Source of the DNA: Burkholderiales bacterium 70-64
GTDB taxonomy: Bacteria > Pseudomonadota > Gammaproteobacteria > Burkholderiales > Burkholderiaceae_E
Direction of reading: 5' to 3'
Length of the DNA stretch: 64,000 bases
Assembly: GCA_001898645.1 (NCBI GenBank)
Contig: MKUQ01000039.1
Span: 1 to 64,000 of the forward strand
The translations under genes were made by a program, and so were the position numbers. Numbering within the stretch: the stretch's first letter is position 1; every line of letters begins with the position of its first letter. This document shows, one piece after another, positions 1 through 8,790 of the stretch. The notes under the pieces were generated by a model. That model ran no database searches. It saw only the letters and a list, made by a program, of their open reading frames with translations, and was not told the origin of the DNA.

Positions 1-2418
1 CGAGGTCACCATGGGCAGGTACTGCACCGCCGACCAGCGCCGGGCCAGGTCGCCGTAGTGCGGCGACAGCCGGTGGCCGCTCTGGCCGCTCGAGATCATG
101 AAGCGCGACGCGTCGGGATCGGCGAGATCGTAGATGGCGCGCAGGCTCGCCGCCCAGTGCACCGCCAGCGGGTCGGCGGCATCCCAGGGGTCGTGCCGCG
201 CGACGTTGATCGAGCTGGGATCGCCGCCGGCCGGCGTGCGCAGGTCGAACAGCCGGGAGAGCAGCCAGTGGCGGCCGAACGGCCGATGGCTGGATACCGC
301 GGGGTGCGCCTCGCCGAAGCGCCAGCGCGTCGGGTCGCTCCCGTGGCGCGCGGCCAGCTCGGCCACGGTGGCCTCGAGCGAGCGGGTCAGCATGTCGTCG
401 CAGGTCTCCTGCGCCGGCGTCGAGACGTCGTCGCACCAGCGCGCGTCGCCGCCCGGTGTCATCGCCCGCTGCAGCGCGCGATGGCGGACGCGGTGGCGCT
501 CCAGCTGCGCGAACAGCTGCGGCCCCACCTCGTCGATGAAGACCTCGCGGCGCAGGCGGTCGATCCACGCCACCGCGATGAGCGGCTCGGCGCGGTCCGC
601 GGCGAGCGCCGGCGCGCCCGGCTCGAGGGCGGCGCTCCAGTCGCGCAGCATCGCCAGCGCCTGCTCGCCCAGCGGCGATCGGGCGCGCGCCGACAGCAGC
701 ACGGGCAGCATCTCGCCCACCGCCGGCGAGGCCACGTCGGCCTGGATGGCGGCGAAGCTGTCGGCGTCGTGCTTCGGCCGGGCGTCGAGACGGCGGCGGA
801 TGCGGTCCGAGCGGTACGGCAGGGCCCACTCCGAAGCGATGCGGTAGGGATAGTCTTCCGACACGATGCGCTGGTTGGCCGTGACCACCACCCCGTCGGG
901 CGGCTGCTCGACGCGCGGCAGCTGCTCGAAGGGGATGGTGCCGATCCAGTCGTAGCGCGCATCCCAGCCCGGCGCCGGCAGGCGGCCGGCGAGCACGTTG
1001 TCCGCACGCCTGATCGGCACCGTCCCGGCTGCCACGAAACCGATGCGCCCATCGACGTCGGCATAGACGACGTTCTGCTGCGGGCCGCGGAAGTCGCGCA
1101 GCGCCGCCAGGAACGAGGGCCAGTCGGTGGCGGTGTTCAGGCGCAGGCCGGCGCGCACGGTGAGGTCCTCGGCGCCCAGCATGGTCCAGGCGAACGACAG
1201 CACGTGACTGTCCAGCCCGTGGGCGGCGAGCGTCTGGCGCGCCGGCGCCAGGACGTCGGAGATCACCGGGCCGTGGCGCGTCTCGCGCACCATCAGCTCG
1301 ACGTCGGCAGCGCCCTTGACGCGAATGGTCTCGCGGCGGGTCTCGAAGCGCGCCCAGCCCTGCGGCGTACGGTAGCGGCCCGGGTCCGCGGGGTCGACCT
1401 GCTCGAGGTACAGGTCCTGGCTGTCGGGCGCGGTGTTGGTGAAGCCCCAGGCGATGCGGTCGGAGCGCCCGACCACGACGTAGGGAAGACCGGGCAGGGT
1501 CGCGCCGATCACCTCGAGCCCCGGCGCCGAGAGGTGCGCCAGGTACCACAGCGCGGGCGCCGACAGCGCCAGGTGCGGATCGTTGGCGAGCAGCGGCTTG
1601 CCGCTCGCGCTGCGCGTGCCGTCGACCACCCAGTTGTTCGAGCCCAGGCCGTCGAGCGAGGTGGCCGGCAGGGCGCGCGCGATCGCCCCGGCCAGGGCCG
1701 CCGCCGTCCCGCGCGCCAGCCCGCCCCCGCCGTACAGCGGCCGCGGATCGGGCAGCGGCTCGGGCGGATCGGTCTCGAGCAGCTCGTCGACCTGCTGCGG
1801 CGACAGCCGCTCGAGCAGCGCCAGGCGCAGCAGCTCGGTGCCGTGATTGCCCGACAGGTCCCAGGCCATCATCGTGGCCCAGCCGATCGAGTCGGCCGGC
1901 TCCCAGGGCTGCGGGCGCACCCCGAGCAGCAGGAACTCCGGCGACAGCTGCCAGGGCCGCCCGCGCAACCGGGCGATCCCCTCCTCGATGCCGCCGGCAT
2001 AGGCGCGCAGCGACTCGCGCGTCTCGGCATCGAGGGTATCGAAGATGCGCTCGGCATGGCGCCGCACGCCGAGCATGCGCACGAAGCGGTCGGTGTCGAG
2101 CGCATCGGGGCCGAGCACCTCGGCCAGCCGGCCGCCGACGATGCGCCGGTTCATCTCGAGCTGCCACGGGCGATCCTGGGTATGCAGCAGGCCGAGGGCG
2201 CGGAAGGCATCGCGCCGCGACGCGGCGAAGACATGGGGGATGCCGGTGGCATCGCGCACCACCCGCACCGGGGCATCGAGCCCGGCAAGCACCATCTCTC
2301 CGCGCACGGCCGGCGCAGCCGCGAGCCGCCAGGCGGCCAGCAGCGCCAGGACGAGCACGGCCAGCGCGGCCGGCACCGCCACCGCGAGGCGTACGATGCG
2401 CCGCCGCGCGCCGGTCAT
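1..2418 (-). CDS. Penicillin acylase family protein (S45 Ntn hydrolase), 3' truncated by window edge
   Basis: Amide hydrolase of the penicillin/cephalosporin/acyl-homoserine-lactone acylase family, expected to be periplasmic and to mature by self-cleavage. The reading frame from the ATG at 2418 stays open to the window edge (806 codons). A hydrophobic N-terminal segment (about residues 8-32) is a signal peptide or anchor. It is followed by the alpha-subunit signature GIPHVFA...GLLHTQDRPWQLEMNRR. The autocatalytic site GSNNWVV is present with the nucleophile at Ser260. An AGGAG-type ribosome site precedes the ATG. Family members are about 780-850 residues, so little is missing. The substrate (beta-lactam, AHL or another amide) cannot be told from sequence. 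It is divergent from the ABC cassette at 2468. Confidence 0.9.
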   Translation of the reverse strand, partial: MTGARRRIVRLAVAVPAALAVLVLALLAAWRLAAAPAVRGEMVLAGLDAPVRVVRDATGIPHVFAASRRDAFRALGLLHTQDRPWQLEMNRRIVGGRLAEVLGPDALDTDRFVRMLGVRRHAERIFDTLDAETRESLRAYAGGIEEGIARLRGRPWQLSPEFLLLGVRPQPWEPADSIGWATMMAWDLSGNHGTELLRLALLERLSPQQVDELLETDPPEPLPDPRPLYGGGGLARGTAAALAGAIARALPATSLDGLGSNNWVVDGTRSASGKPLLANDPHLALSAPALWYLAHLSAPGLEVIGATLPGLPYVVVGRSDRIAWGFTNTAPDSQDLYLEQVDPADPGRYRTPQGWARFETRRETIRVKGAADVELMVRETRHGPVISDVLAPARQTLAAHGLDSHVLSFAWTMLGAEDLTVRAGLRLNTATDWPSFLAALRDFRGPQQNVVYADVDGRIGFVAAGTVPIRRADNVLAGRLPAPGWDARYDWIGTIPFEQLPRVEQPPDGVVVTANQRIVSEDYPYRIASEWALPYRSDRIRRRLDARPKHDADSFAAIQADVASPAVGEMLPVLLSARARSPLGEQALAMLRDWSAALEPGAPALAADRAEPLIAVAWIDRLRREVFIDEVGPQLFAQLERHRVRHRALQRAMTPGGDARWCDDVSTPAQETCDDMLTRSLEATVAELAARHGSDPTRWRFGEAHPAVSSHRPFGRHWLLSRLFDLRTPAGGDPSSINVARHDPWDAADPLAVHWAASLRAIYDLADPDASRFMISSGQSGHRLSPHYGDLARRWSAVQYLPMVTS

Positions 2419-2467
2419 CGAAACGCTCCTGCGTGCATGCGAAAGCCGGTCGTCGTATCGTGCGTCG

Positions 2468-3271
2468 ATGGAACGTGAACCAATGCTGCATGACGCTATC
2501 ACAGGCGGCGCCGCGGTGAGCGGGTCGGGCGGCCTCGAGCGGGGCGCCGGCACCGCTGCTGCCACCCCTGCCCCTGCCGGATCCGCCGCCGCGGCCTCCG
2601 CCGGCCCTGCCGCCGTCGAGCTGCGCGGCGTGGCGAAGGCGTTCGCCGGCCGCACGGTGCTGGCCGGGGTCTCGATGCGGGTGGCTCCGGGCGAGCGGGT
2701 GGCGCTGCTCGGCGAGTCGGGCAGCGGCAAGTCGACCCTGCTCAACCTCATCGCAGGGCTCGAGCCGGTGGACGCCGGATCGGTGCACGTGGCCGGCACC
2801 GAGATCTCCGCGCTGGGGCCCGACGAGGCGGCGCTGTTGCGGCGCGCGGCGATCGGCTTCGTGTTCCAGGCCTTCCACCTGCTGCCGCACCTGGATGCCG
2901 TGCGCAACGTCGCCGTGCCGCTGCTGCTCAACGGCGTGCCGGCCGCCGAGGCCCTGGAGCACGCCGCGGCCATGCTCGCGCGCCTGGGGCTGGGCGATCG
3001 CACCCACGCCTGGCCGCGCGAGCTCTCGGGCGGCCAGCAGCAGCGGGTGGCGCTGGCGCGCGCGCTGGTGCACGCCCCGGCCCTGGTGCTGGCCGATGAG
3101 CCCACCGGCAACCTGGACCCCGCCGCCGCGGCCGGCGCGCTCGCCCTGATCGCCGAGGCGGTGGCCGCCAGCGGCGCGGCGCTGGTGCTGGCCACGCACT
3201 CGGAGCAGGCGGCCGCGCTGGCGCAGCGCCGCCTGCGGCTCGAGGCCTGCGCGCTGCACGCGGTACCGTGA
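2468..3271 (+). CDS. ABC transporter ATP-binding protein (LolD/MacB-like)
   Basis: ATPase subunit energising an FtsX-type permease. Walker A GESGSGKST is at about 82-90, the Q-loop glutamine at 134, the signature LSGGQ at 186-190 and Walker B LVLADEP at 206-212, followed by the TGNLD typical of the LolD/MacB/FtsE group. The open frame runs further upstream into the acylase gene; I chose the ATG at 2468, with another at 2483. The first 50 residues are Ala/Gly-rich low complexity, so the true start could lie still further in. Its stop overlaps the GTG of the permease (GTGA), indicating translational coupling. The substrate is unknown, probably an envelope lipid or lipoprotein. Confidence 0.88.
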   Translation: MEREPMLHDAITGGAAVSGSGGLERGAGTAAATPAPAGSAAAASAGPAAVELRGVAKAFAGRTVLAGVSMRVAPGERVALLGESGSGKSTLLNLIAGLEPVDAGSVHVAGTEISALGPDEAALLRRAAIGFVFQAFHLLPHLDAVRNVAVPLLLNGVPAAEALEHAAAMLARLGLGDRTHAWPRELSGGQQQRVALARALVHAPALVLADEPTGNLDPAAAAGALALIAEAVAASGAALVLATHSEQAAALAQRRLRLEACALHAVP

Positions 3272-5913
3272 CGCGCAGCATGTCCTTCGCTACCGCCGTC
3301 GCCGCTGTCGCTGCTGCCGTCGCCGCCACCGCGCAGCGGGCGCGCCTGGCCGACGGCCGCCTCGCCCTGCTCGGCTGGCTGTGGCACGCGCAGTGGCGCA
3401 GCCAGCGCGCCCGCGCGCTGACCGTGGTGTTCGCCATCGCCGTCGGCGTGGCGCTCGCGCTGGCGATCCAGCTGGTCAACCGCAGCGCGCTGGCCGAGTT
3501 CGACGCCGCCATGAGCACCGTCCAGGGCGAGGCCCAGGCCCAGGTACGCGCGCGCGCCGGCAGCTTCGACGAAGGCCTCTACGCGCGGCTGGCGGCCGAT
3601 CCGCAGGTCGCGGCCAGCCCGGTGATCGAGGCGGAGTTCGCGCTCGCCGAACCCGCGGCGGGCACGCTGCGCATCATCGGGCTGGACGTCCTTCGCGCCG
3701 CGCAGGTGACGCCGGCGCTGCTGCCCTCGGCGGCCGACGACGACGCGCAGGGCTCGGCTTCGCCGCTGTTCGGCGACGACACCATCTTCCTCTCCGCCGC
3801 CGCGCTCTCGGCCCTGTCGCGTTCGGTGGGCGACGTATTGCGCGTGCGCGCGGGTGCGGGCGTCGTGACCCTGCGCATCGCCGGACGGGTACCGGGCGCG
3901 GCCGCCGGCCAGCGGCTGGCGGTGATGGACATCGCCGCGCTGCAGTGGCGCCTGGGCTGGCTCGGACGGCTGTCGCGCATCGACCTGCGCGCCGCCGAGG
4001 GCGCCGGCCTGGCGCACATCCGCGCGCGCTGGGAGCCGGCGCTGCCGCCCGAGGCCGTGTGGACCGCGCCGCAGGCGGCCCGCGAACGCGTGTCGAACCT
4101 GTCGCGTGCCTACCGGGTGAACCTGAACGTGCTGGCGCTGGTGGCCCTGTTCACCGGCGGCTTCATCGTCTATGCCGCGCTGGCGCTGGCGGTGGCGCGC
4201 CAGCAGCGCGAGCTGGCCCTGCTGAACGTGCTCGGGGCCGGCGCGCGCCTGGCCGCCGCGCAGGTGCTCGGCCAGGGGCTGGCGCTCGGCGCGGCGGGCG
4301 CCGCGCTCGGCGCCGCCGGCGGCATCGCGCTGGCGGCGGCGCTGCTGGCCTGGGTCGGCGGCGATCTCGGCGGCGGCTATTTCGCCGGCAGCCATCCGGC
4401 GCTGGAAGTCGACGCGCCCACGGTGGCCGGATTCGCCGCGGCCGGCGTGCTCACCGCGCTCGCCGCGAGCATCGCGCCGGCGCTGGCGGCGCGCCGCCTG
4501 CCGGGCGCACGCGCCCTGCGTGCCGGCAGCGTCGAGGAGACGCTGCGCGTGCGCGGCGGGGCTGCGCGGCTGGCCGGGCCGCTGGCCTGCCTCGGCGCCG
4601 GCGCCGCCCTGCTGGCCCTGCCGCCGGTGGATGGCCTGCCGTGGCCTTCGTATGCGGCCATCGGCGCCTGGCTGGCCGGCGGCATCGCGCTGGTGCCGCA
4701 CCTGGTCGCTGCAGCCCGGCGCGGCCTGCTCGCGCTGGCGGCGCGGCTCGGGCGTCATCCGCTCGCCTGGCTGGCAGTGCACCGGCTGGCCGGCGCCCCG
4801 GGCGCCGCCGCGGTGGCGATGTCGGGCATCGTGGCCAGCTTCGCGCTGGCCGGCGCCATGGCGATCATGGTGGCGAGCTTTCGCGACTCGGTCGATCATT
4901 GGCTCGACGCCGTGCTGCCCGCGCAGGCCTACGGCCGCATCGTCGGCGGTGCGGCCGACGGCGCGATCGACGCGTCCCTGCGCAGACGCCTGGCGTCGGT
5001 GCCGGGCATGGCGCGCATCGAGTATCTGCGCGCGCTCGAGCTCACGCTCGACCCGGCGCGCCCGGCGGTGGCCCTGCTGGCGCGCAGCCTCGATGCACGC
5101 GCGCCGCAGCAGCGCCTGCCGCTCACCGACGCGCCGCTGGCGGCCCCGCCCGGCACGGTGCCGGTGTACGTGAGCGAGGCGATGGTCGACCTCTACGGCC
5201 TGCAGCCCGGCATGCGCATCGACCTGCCACTGGCCGGCGCCGGGCCGCCCGGCAGCGGGCGCTTCTTCGTGGCCGGCACGTGGCGCGACTACGCGCGCCA
5301 GCACGGAGCGATCGCGATCGACATCGACGACTATCGCGCCCTCACCGGCGACGCCTCGGTGAGCGACGTCGCGCTGTGGTTCGATGCCTCGCTCGCGCCG
5401 GAACGCGGCGTCGAGGCGGTGCGAGCCGCCCTGCCCGATGTCGCCGGGCTGGAGCTGCGCACCGCCGGGCAGGTGCGCGAACGCTCGCTGCGCATCTTCG
5501 ATCGCAGCTTCGCGGTGACCTACGTGCTCGAGGCCATCGCGATCCTGGTCGCGCTCTTCGGCGTGGCCTCGACCTGGGCCGCCGAAGGCGTGGCGCGCGC
5601 CCACGAGTTCGGCGTGCTGCGCCACCTCGGCCTGCGCCGGCGCGACGTCGCGGCGCTGCTCGCCGGCGAGGCCGCGCTGCAGATCGGCGCGGCGATCGCC
5701 TGGGGCGCGGTGCTCGGAGCGATGGTGGCGCTGGTGCTGGTGTATCGCGTCAACCCGCAGTCGTTCCACTGGACGATGCAGATGTCGTGGCCCACGGGCC
5801 TGCTCGCCGCGAGCGCGCTGGCGATGCTCGCGCTCGGGGTGGCCGCCGCGCTGTCGGCGGCGCGCCACGCCACTTCCGAAGCGCCGGTGCAGGCGGTGAG
5901 GCAGGACTGGTGA
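3268..5913 (+). CDS. FtsX-like ABC transporter permease
   Basis: Inner-membrane permease of the MacB/LolCE superfamily, 881 residues from a GTG start that overlaps the ATPase stop by four bases. One N-terminal TM segment (about 50-70) is followed by a periplasmic domain, then a core of three TM segments (about 285-400), further TM segments, a second periplasmic domain and a C-terminal three-TM FtsX block. This double FtsX layout is that of the long predicted lysophospholipase L1-linked permeases and the AttFG-type systems. Its stop overlaps the next GTG by four bases. The three genes form one operon. Confidence 0.88.
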   Translation: MTRSMSFATAVAAVAAAVAATAQRARLADGRLALLGWLWHAQWRSQRARALTVVFAIAVGVALALAIQLVNRSALAEFDAAMSTVQGEAQAQVRARAGSFDEGLYARLAADPQVAASPVIEAEFALAEPAAGTLRIIGLDVLRAAQVTPALLPSAADDDAQGSASPLFGDDTIFLSAAALSALSRSVGDVLRVRAGAGVVTLRIAGRVPGAAAGQRLAVMDIAALQWRLGWLGRLSRIDLRAAEGAGLAHIRARWEPALPPEAVWTAPQAARERVSNLSRAYRVNLNVLALVALFTGGFIVYAALALAVARQQRELALLNVLGAGARLAAAQVLGQGLALGAAGAALGAAGGIALAAALLAWVGGDLGGGYFAGSHPALEVDAPTVAGFAAAGVLTALAASIAPALAARRLPGARALRAGSVEETLRVRGGAARLAGPLACLGAGAALLALPPVDGLPWPSYAAIGAWLAGGIALVPHLVAAARRGLLALAARLGRHPLAWLAVHRLAGAPGAAAVAMSGIVASFALAGAMAIMVASFRDSVDHWLDAVLPAQAYGRIVGGAADGAIDASLRRRLASVPGMARIEYLRALELTLDPARPAVALLARSLDARAPQQRLPLTDAPLAAPPGTVPVYVSEAMVDLYGLQPGMRIDLPLAGAGPPGSGRFFVAGTWRDYARQHGAIAIDIDDYRALTGDASVSDVALWFDASLAPERGVEAVRAALPDVAGLELRTAGQVRERSLRIFDRSFAVTYVLEAIAILVALFGVASTWAAEGVARAHEFGVLRHLGLRRRDVAALLAGEAALQIGAAIAWGAVLGAMVALVLVYRVNPQSFHWTMQMSWPTGLLAASALAMLALGVAAALSAARHATSEAPVQAVRQDW

Positions 5914-7034
5914 ACCTTTCCTCGCGGCGCCGCTTCCTCATGCTCGCCCCGGCGGCTGCGCCGGCGCTGTGGACCGTAGCGGCACGCCCCGATCCGGCCC
6001 ATGGTGCCGGCACGGCGCCCTTCTATCCCCCGGTGCGGCGCGCCACCCCGATCGTCTTTCCGCGCGATCACGGCGCGCATCCGCCCTGGCGCACCGAGTG
6101 GTGGTACCTGACCGGCTGGCTGGAGCGCCTCGACGGCCCGCACCGCGGCGCGCCGGCGGGCGTGCAGGTCACCTTCTTTCGCAGCCGCACGCGGCACGAC
6201 CCGGCCGACCCCAGCCGCTTCGCGCCGACGCAGCTGCTGCTCGCCCACGCCGCGCTGGCGCTGCCCGAAGAGGCCCGCCTGACCCACGCGCAGCGCGCCG
6301 CGCGCGCCGGCTTCGGGCTGGCCGAATTCTCCGTCGAGGACACCGCGGTCTCGATCGGCGACTGGTCGCTCGAGCGCGGCCGCGACGACCGCTATCGCGC
6401 ACGCGTACGCGATGAGCGCCTGGCGCTCGATCTCGAATTCGTGCCCGGCGCGCCGCCCGTGCTGCAAGGCGAGAACGGCTACTCGCGCAAGGGTCCGCTG
6501 GAAACGCAGGCGAGCTGCTACTACAGCCGGCCGCAGCTGCGCGTCTCCGGCCGCATCACCGCCGGCGGCGAGCATGCCGCCGTGCGCGGCGTGGCCTGGC
6601 TCGACCACGAATGGTCCAGCGAGCTCCTCGACCCGTCGGCAGACGGATGGGACTGGACCGGCCTGAACCTCGACGACGGCTCGGCGCTGATGGCCTTCCG
6701 CATCCGGCGCCGCGACGGCAGCCCGCTATGGTCGCAGGCGCGCTGGGTCGACGGCCGCGGCCGAGCGCTCCGCCCCGACCCGCAACCGGTGTTCACCGCG
6801 CGCCGCCGGTGGACCTCGCCGCGCACCGGCGCACGCTACCCGGTGGCGATGACGCTGGCCGCCGGCACGCGCACGCTGACGCTCGAGCCGCTGTTCGACG
6901 ACCAGGAGCTGGACGCGCGCGCCAGCGCCGGAGCCGTCTATTGGGAAGGCGCGGTACGCGCGCTCGAGGCCGGCCGCCCGGTGGGACGCGGCTACCTGGA
7001 GCTCACCGGCTACGCCGGCGCACTGCGTCTGTGA
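5910..7034 (+). CDS. AttH-like (carotenoid 1,2-hydratase/lipocalin-type) exported protein
   Basis: A 374-residue protein from a GTG that overlaps the permease stop (GTGA). The N-terminus carries SRRRFL followed by a hydrophobic stretch, a convincing Tat signal, so it is exported folded. The body has the hallmarks of the CrtC/AttH family: EWWYLTGWL near the start, then GYSRKGP, an SxYYSRPQL-type stretch and WLDHEWSS. These correspond to two lipocalin-like barrels. AttH homologues are regularly encoded next to an ABC ATPase and an FtsX-like permease, as here. No carotenoid genes are nearby, so hydratase activity should not be assumed; a role in lipid trafficking with the transporter is more likely (inference). 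Confidence 0.85.
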   Translation: MNLSSRRRFLMLAPAAAPALWTVAARPDPAHGAGTAPFYPPVRRATPIVFPRDHGAHPPWRTEWWYLTGWLERLDGPHRGAPAGVQVTFFRSRTRHDPADPSRFAPTQLLLAHAALALPEEARLTHAQRAARAGFGLAEFSVEDTAVSIGDWSLERGRDDRYRARVRDERLALDLEFVPGAPPVLQGENGYSRKGPLETQASCYYSRPQLRVSGRITAGGEHAAVRGVAWLDHEWSSELLDPSADGWDWTGLNLDDGSALMAFRIRRRDGSPLWSQARWVDGRGRALRPDPQPVFTARRRWTSPRTGARYPVAMTLAAGTRTLTLEPLFDDQELDARASAGAVYWEGAVRALEAGRPVGRGYLELTGYAGALRL

Positions 7035-7039
7035 TGCCC

Positions 7040-7726
7040 CTAGGCCGCGACGATCTGCGCCCGGAACACGTAGCCTCTGCGCGAGCGCGTCTGCAAGGGA
7101 ACCAGGGCGGGCGTCGCGCGCTCGATGCGCCTGCGCAGCCGGTAGATCGTCGCGTGCAGGGCGTTGTCCGAATCGGAGTTCGGCGACAGCCCCAGCCTCT
7201 GCCGCAACTGCTCGCGCTCGACCGTCCTTCCCTGGGCCTCGAGAAAGCACTCCATCACGGCGAGGTCGGTGGCACTGAGGTCGACCCGTGCTCCGTCGGG
7301 CGCGATCAGCTGCCCGGCCCGTCGATCGATCCGCCAGACCGATGAGCATTGCAGCGCGGCCACGGCGCGGCGCTGCACGGCCTTGATCGCGAGAAGCAGC
7401 TGGTCGCCGCGAATCGGCTTGGCCAGATACATGTCGGCGCCCACCTGCATCGCGGCATCGAAGGCTTCCGGCGCAAGGCGCGCGGAAACGGCGAGGATCC
7501 CCGCTTCGGTGCGCCGCCGCAGGACCCGGATCAGGTCGACCCCGTCGATCCCCGGCAGCGCGAGATCGATCACGTAGAAGCCGAAATCGTACGGCGCCCG
7601 GTCGGTGAGCAGCGCATCGCTGTCGTCGAAGACGCTGACCTGGATGCCGTACTCGCGCAGATGGCGGGCAATCTGTTCGGCGAATTCGACATCGTCTTCG
7701 ACCAGGGCAAGCGTGCTGGGGACCAT
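7040..7726 (-). CDS. OmpR/PhoB-type response regulator
   Basis: Two-domain DNA-binding response regulator of 228 residues. The receiver domain has the acidic pair VEDD (9-12), phospho-acceptor Asp54 in VIDLALPG and the switch lysine in LAKP (about 103). The C-terminal winged helix contains LRQRLGLSPN and the IYRLRRRIE recognition region, ending with RRGYVF. The open frame extends 25 codons upstream, but the ATG at 7726 places the receiver domain at the usual distance. It ends five bases from the convergent attH-like gene. It is divergent from the HD-GYP gene; the histidine kinase at 10553 is a candidate partner by proximity only. Confidence 0.88.
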   Translation of the reverse strand: MVPSTLALVEDDVEFAEQIARHLREYGIQVSVFDDSDALLTDRAPYDFGFYVIDLALPGIDGVDLIRVLRRRTEAGILAVSARLAPEAFDAAMQVGADMYLAKPIRGDQLLLAIKAVQRRAVAALQCSSVWRIDRRAGQLIAPDGARVDLSATDLAVMECFLEAQGRTVEREQLRQRLGLSPNSDSDNALHATIYRLRRRIERATPALVPLQTRSRRGYVFRAQIVAA

Positions 7727-7859
7727 GAGTCGGATCCGGGGAGGAGCGGGGAACATACCGAAGCGCGTAATCCACAGCAATGGCTGCGTTCTTGTCAGCA
7801 TAGCCCCGAAGCACCATCGCCCGAGCGCGTGTAGAGCGTCGATTCAAGTTATCGGTTAG

Positions 7860-7887
7860 ATATGACGAAATACCTGTCATATATGAC
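7860..7887. promoter_or_regulatory. Overlapping inverted repeats (GTCATAT half-sites) upstream of the HD-GYP gene
   Basis: ATATGAC (7860-7866), nine bases, GTCATAT (7876-7882), then an overlapping ATATGAC (7881-7887). The last two together form the perfect palindrome GTCATATATGAC. The site lies in the AT-rich gap between the divergent response regulator and HD-GYP genes, immediately before the latter. The same GTCATAT half-site recurs upstream of the chemoreceptor (8755-8761). It is consistent with a dimeric regulator; which one is unknown. Confidence 0.5.
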
Positions 7888-7895
7888 CAGGAAGC

Positions 7896-8681
7896 ATGGG
7901 CATGACCACCTGTTGCAGGCGGCGCAGACCCTCAAAAAGAGCGGATGGCGACGATCTCGTCGACGAGGCCCGGCAGGCGCGCGGGCTGGCCTTGCGCTCG
8001 GCGACGCTGATGTCGGCCCTCTTCACCCGGGCCCGCCTCGGAAAGCTCGCGGAAACCGGCGACGCGTGGTCGATCGCCGGCGCCATCGGGGACTCGCTCG
8101 ACCGGCACCCGGACGCGTTTCTCACGGTCATGCACCTGCGCTCGGCGGACGAGTACACCTACCTCCACTCGCTCTCGGTCTGCGCGATGATGCAGGCGGT
8201 GGCGCGCCACATGGGCCTGGACAGGGGCGAATGCCTCGACGCCGGGCTCGCCGGCCTGCTGCATGACCTCGGCAAGACGTTGACGCCGCCGGCGATCCTG
8301 AACAAGCCGGGCCGGCTCACCGCTGCGGAGATGCGCATCGTCCGGCGGCATACCGAGGACGGCCGCTCGATGCTCGAGTCGGCCGGAATCGCTCACCGCG
8401 CTTCGCTGGACGCGGCACTGCATCATCACGAGAAATTCGACGGCTCGGGCTATCCCCACGGGCTCGCGGGCGAACGGATTCCGCTCGTGGCGCGGATCGC
8501 ATCCGTATGCGACGTCTATGACGCCCTGACGGTCGATCGGCCGTATCGCACTGCGCTCGCGCCGGGCGAGGCCCTGCGGCGGATGCAGTCCTGGCAAGGG
8601 CACTTCGACGGGAACGCGCTGCACTGCCTCGTGAAGGCGATCGGCCTGTATCCGGGCAGCGCCTCGTGCCCGAGCCCCTAA
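7896..8681 (+). CDS. HD-GYP domain protein (putative c-di-GMP phosphodiesterase), short form
   Basis: A 261-residue protein with an HD-GYP domain. His91, the HD pair in LLHDLGK (123-124), His152, the HHHE run at 176-179 and GYP at 185-187 are all present, so metal ligands and the signature are intact. Known members of this type hydrolyse cyclic di-GMP. Most relatives carry an N-terminal DUF3391 domain of about 100 residues and a conserved tail after the GIYP-like motif. Here only the linker helix remains ahead of the HD domain, and the protein stops soon after GLYPG. The start is the ATG at 7896, preceded by AGGA. It may be a pared-down but active enzyme, or a remnant. Confidence 0.82.
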   Translation: MGMTTCCRRRRPSKRADGDDLVDEARQARGLALRSATLMSALFTRARLGKLAETGDAWSIAGAIGDSLDRHPDAFLTVMHLRSADEYTYLHSLSVCAMMQAVARHMGLDRGECLDAGLAGLLHDLGKTLTPPAILNKPGRLTAAEMRIVRRHTEDGRSMLESAGIAHRASLDAALHHHEKFDGSGYPHGLAGERIPLVARIASVCDVYDALTVDRPYRTALAPGEALRRMQSWQGHFDGNALHCLVKAIGLYPGSASCPSP

Positions 8682-8741
8682 ACCTCGAATTCCACAATAT
8701 CCATACCTCTTATCGTCATAAAAGTAACTAAATAATCAGAC

Positions 8742-8761
8742 ATGATTGATATCAGTCATAT
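8742..8761. promoter_or_regulatory. Near-perfect palindrome upstream of the chemoreceptor gene
   Basis: ATGATTGATATCAGTCAT (8742-8759) is an 18-base palindrome with one mismatched pair. Its right end belongs to a GTCATAT half-site (8755-8761) also found in the HD-GYP promoter, with GTCATAA 40 bases earlier (8715-8721). It sits 30-50 bases before the chemoreceptor ATG in an unusually AT-rich stretch. Confidence 0.45.
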
Positions 8762-8790
8762 TCAATGAAGCAAAGACAGGAGAACTCGAA

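Noticed and set aside
58-2478. An 806-codon open frame on the plus strand, antisense to the acylase gene
   Set aside because: Composition is Arg/Gln/Gly-rich with no recognisable motif, while the minus strand encodes a penicillin acylase with its GSNNWVV catalytic site. High GC produces such antisense frames throughout the window.
3381-5909. Extension of the AttH-like protein to over 1,200 residues by an upstream open frame
   Set aside because: The upstream part is an Arg-rich shadow of the FtsX permease frame. The GTG at 5910 gives a Tat signal peptide at the right place.
7862-8266. A plus-strand frame starting MTKYLSYMTRKHG in the HD-GYP promoter region
   Set aside because: It runs out of frame through the HD-GYP gene with an Arg/Gly-rich shadow composition, and overlaps the palindromic operator. 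At most it marks an old frameshift.
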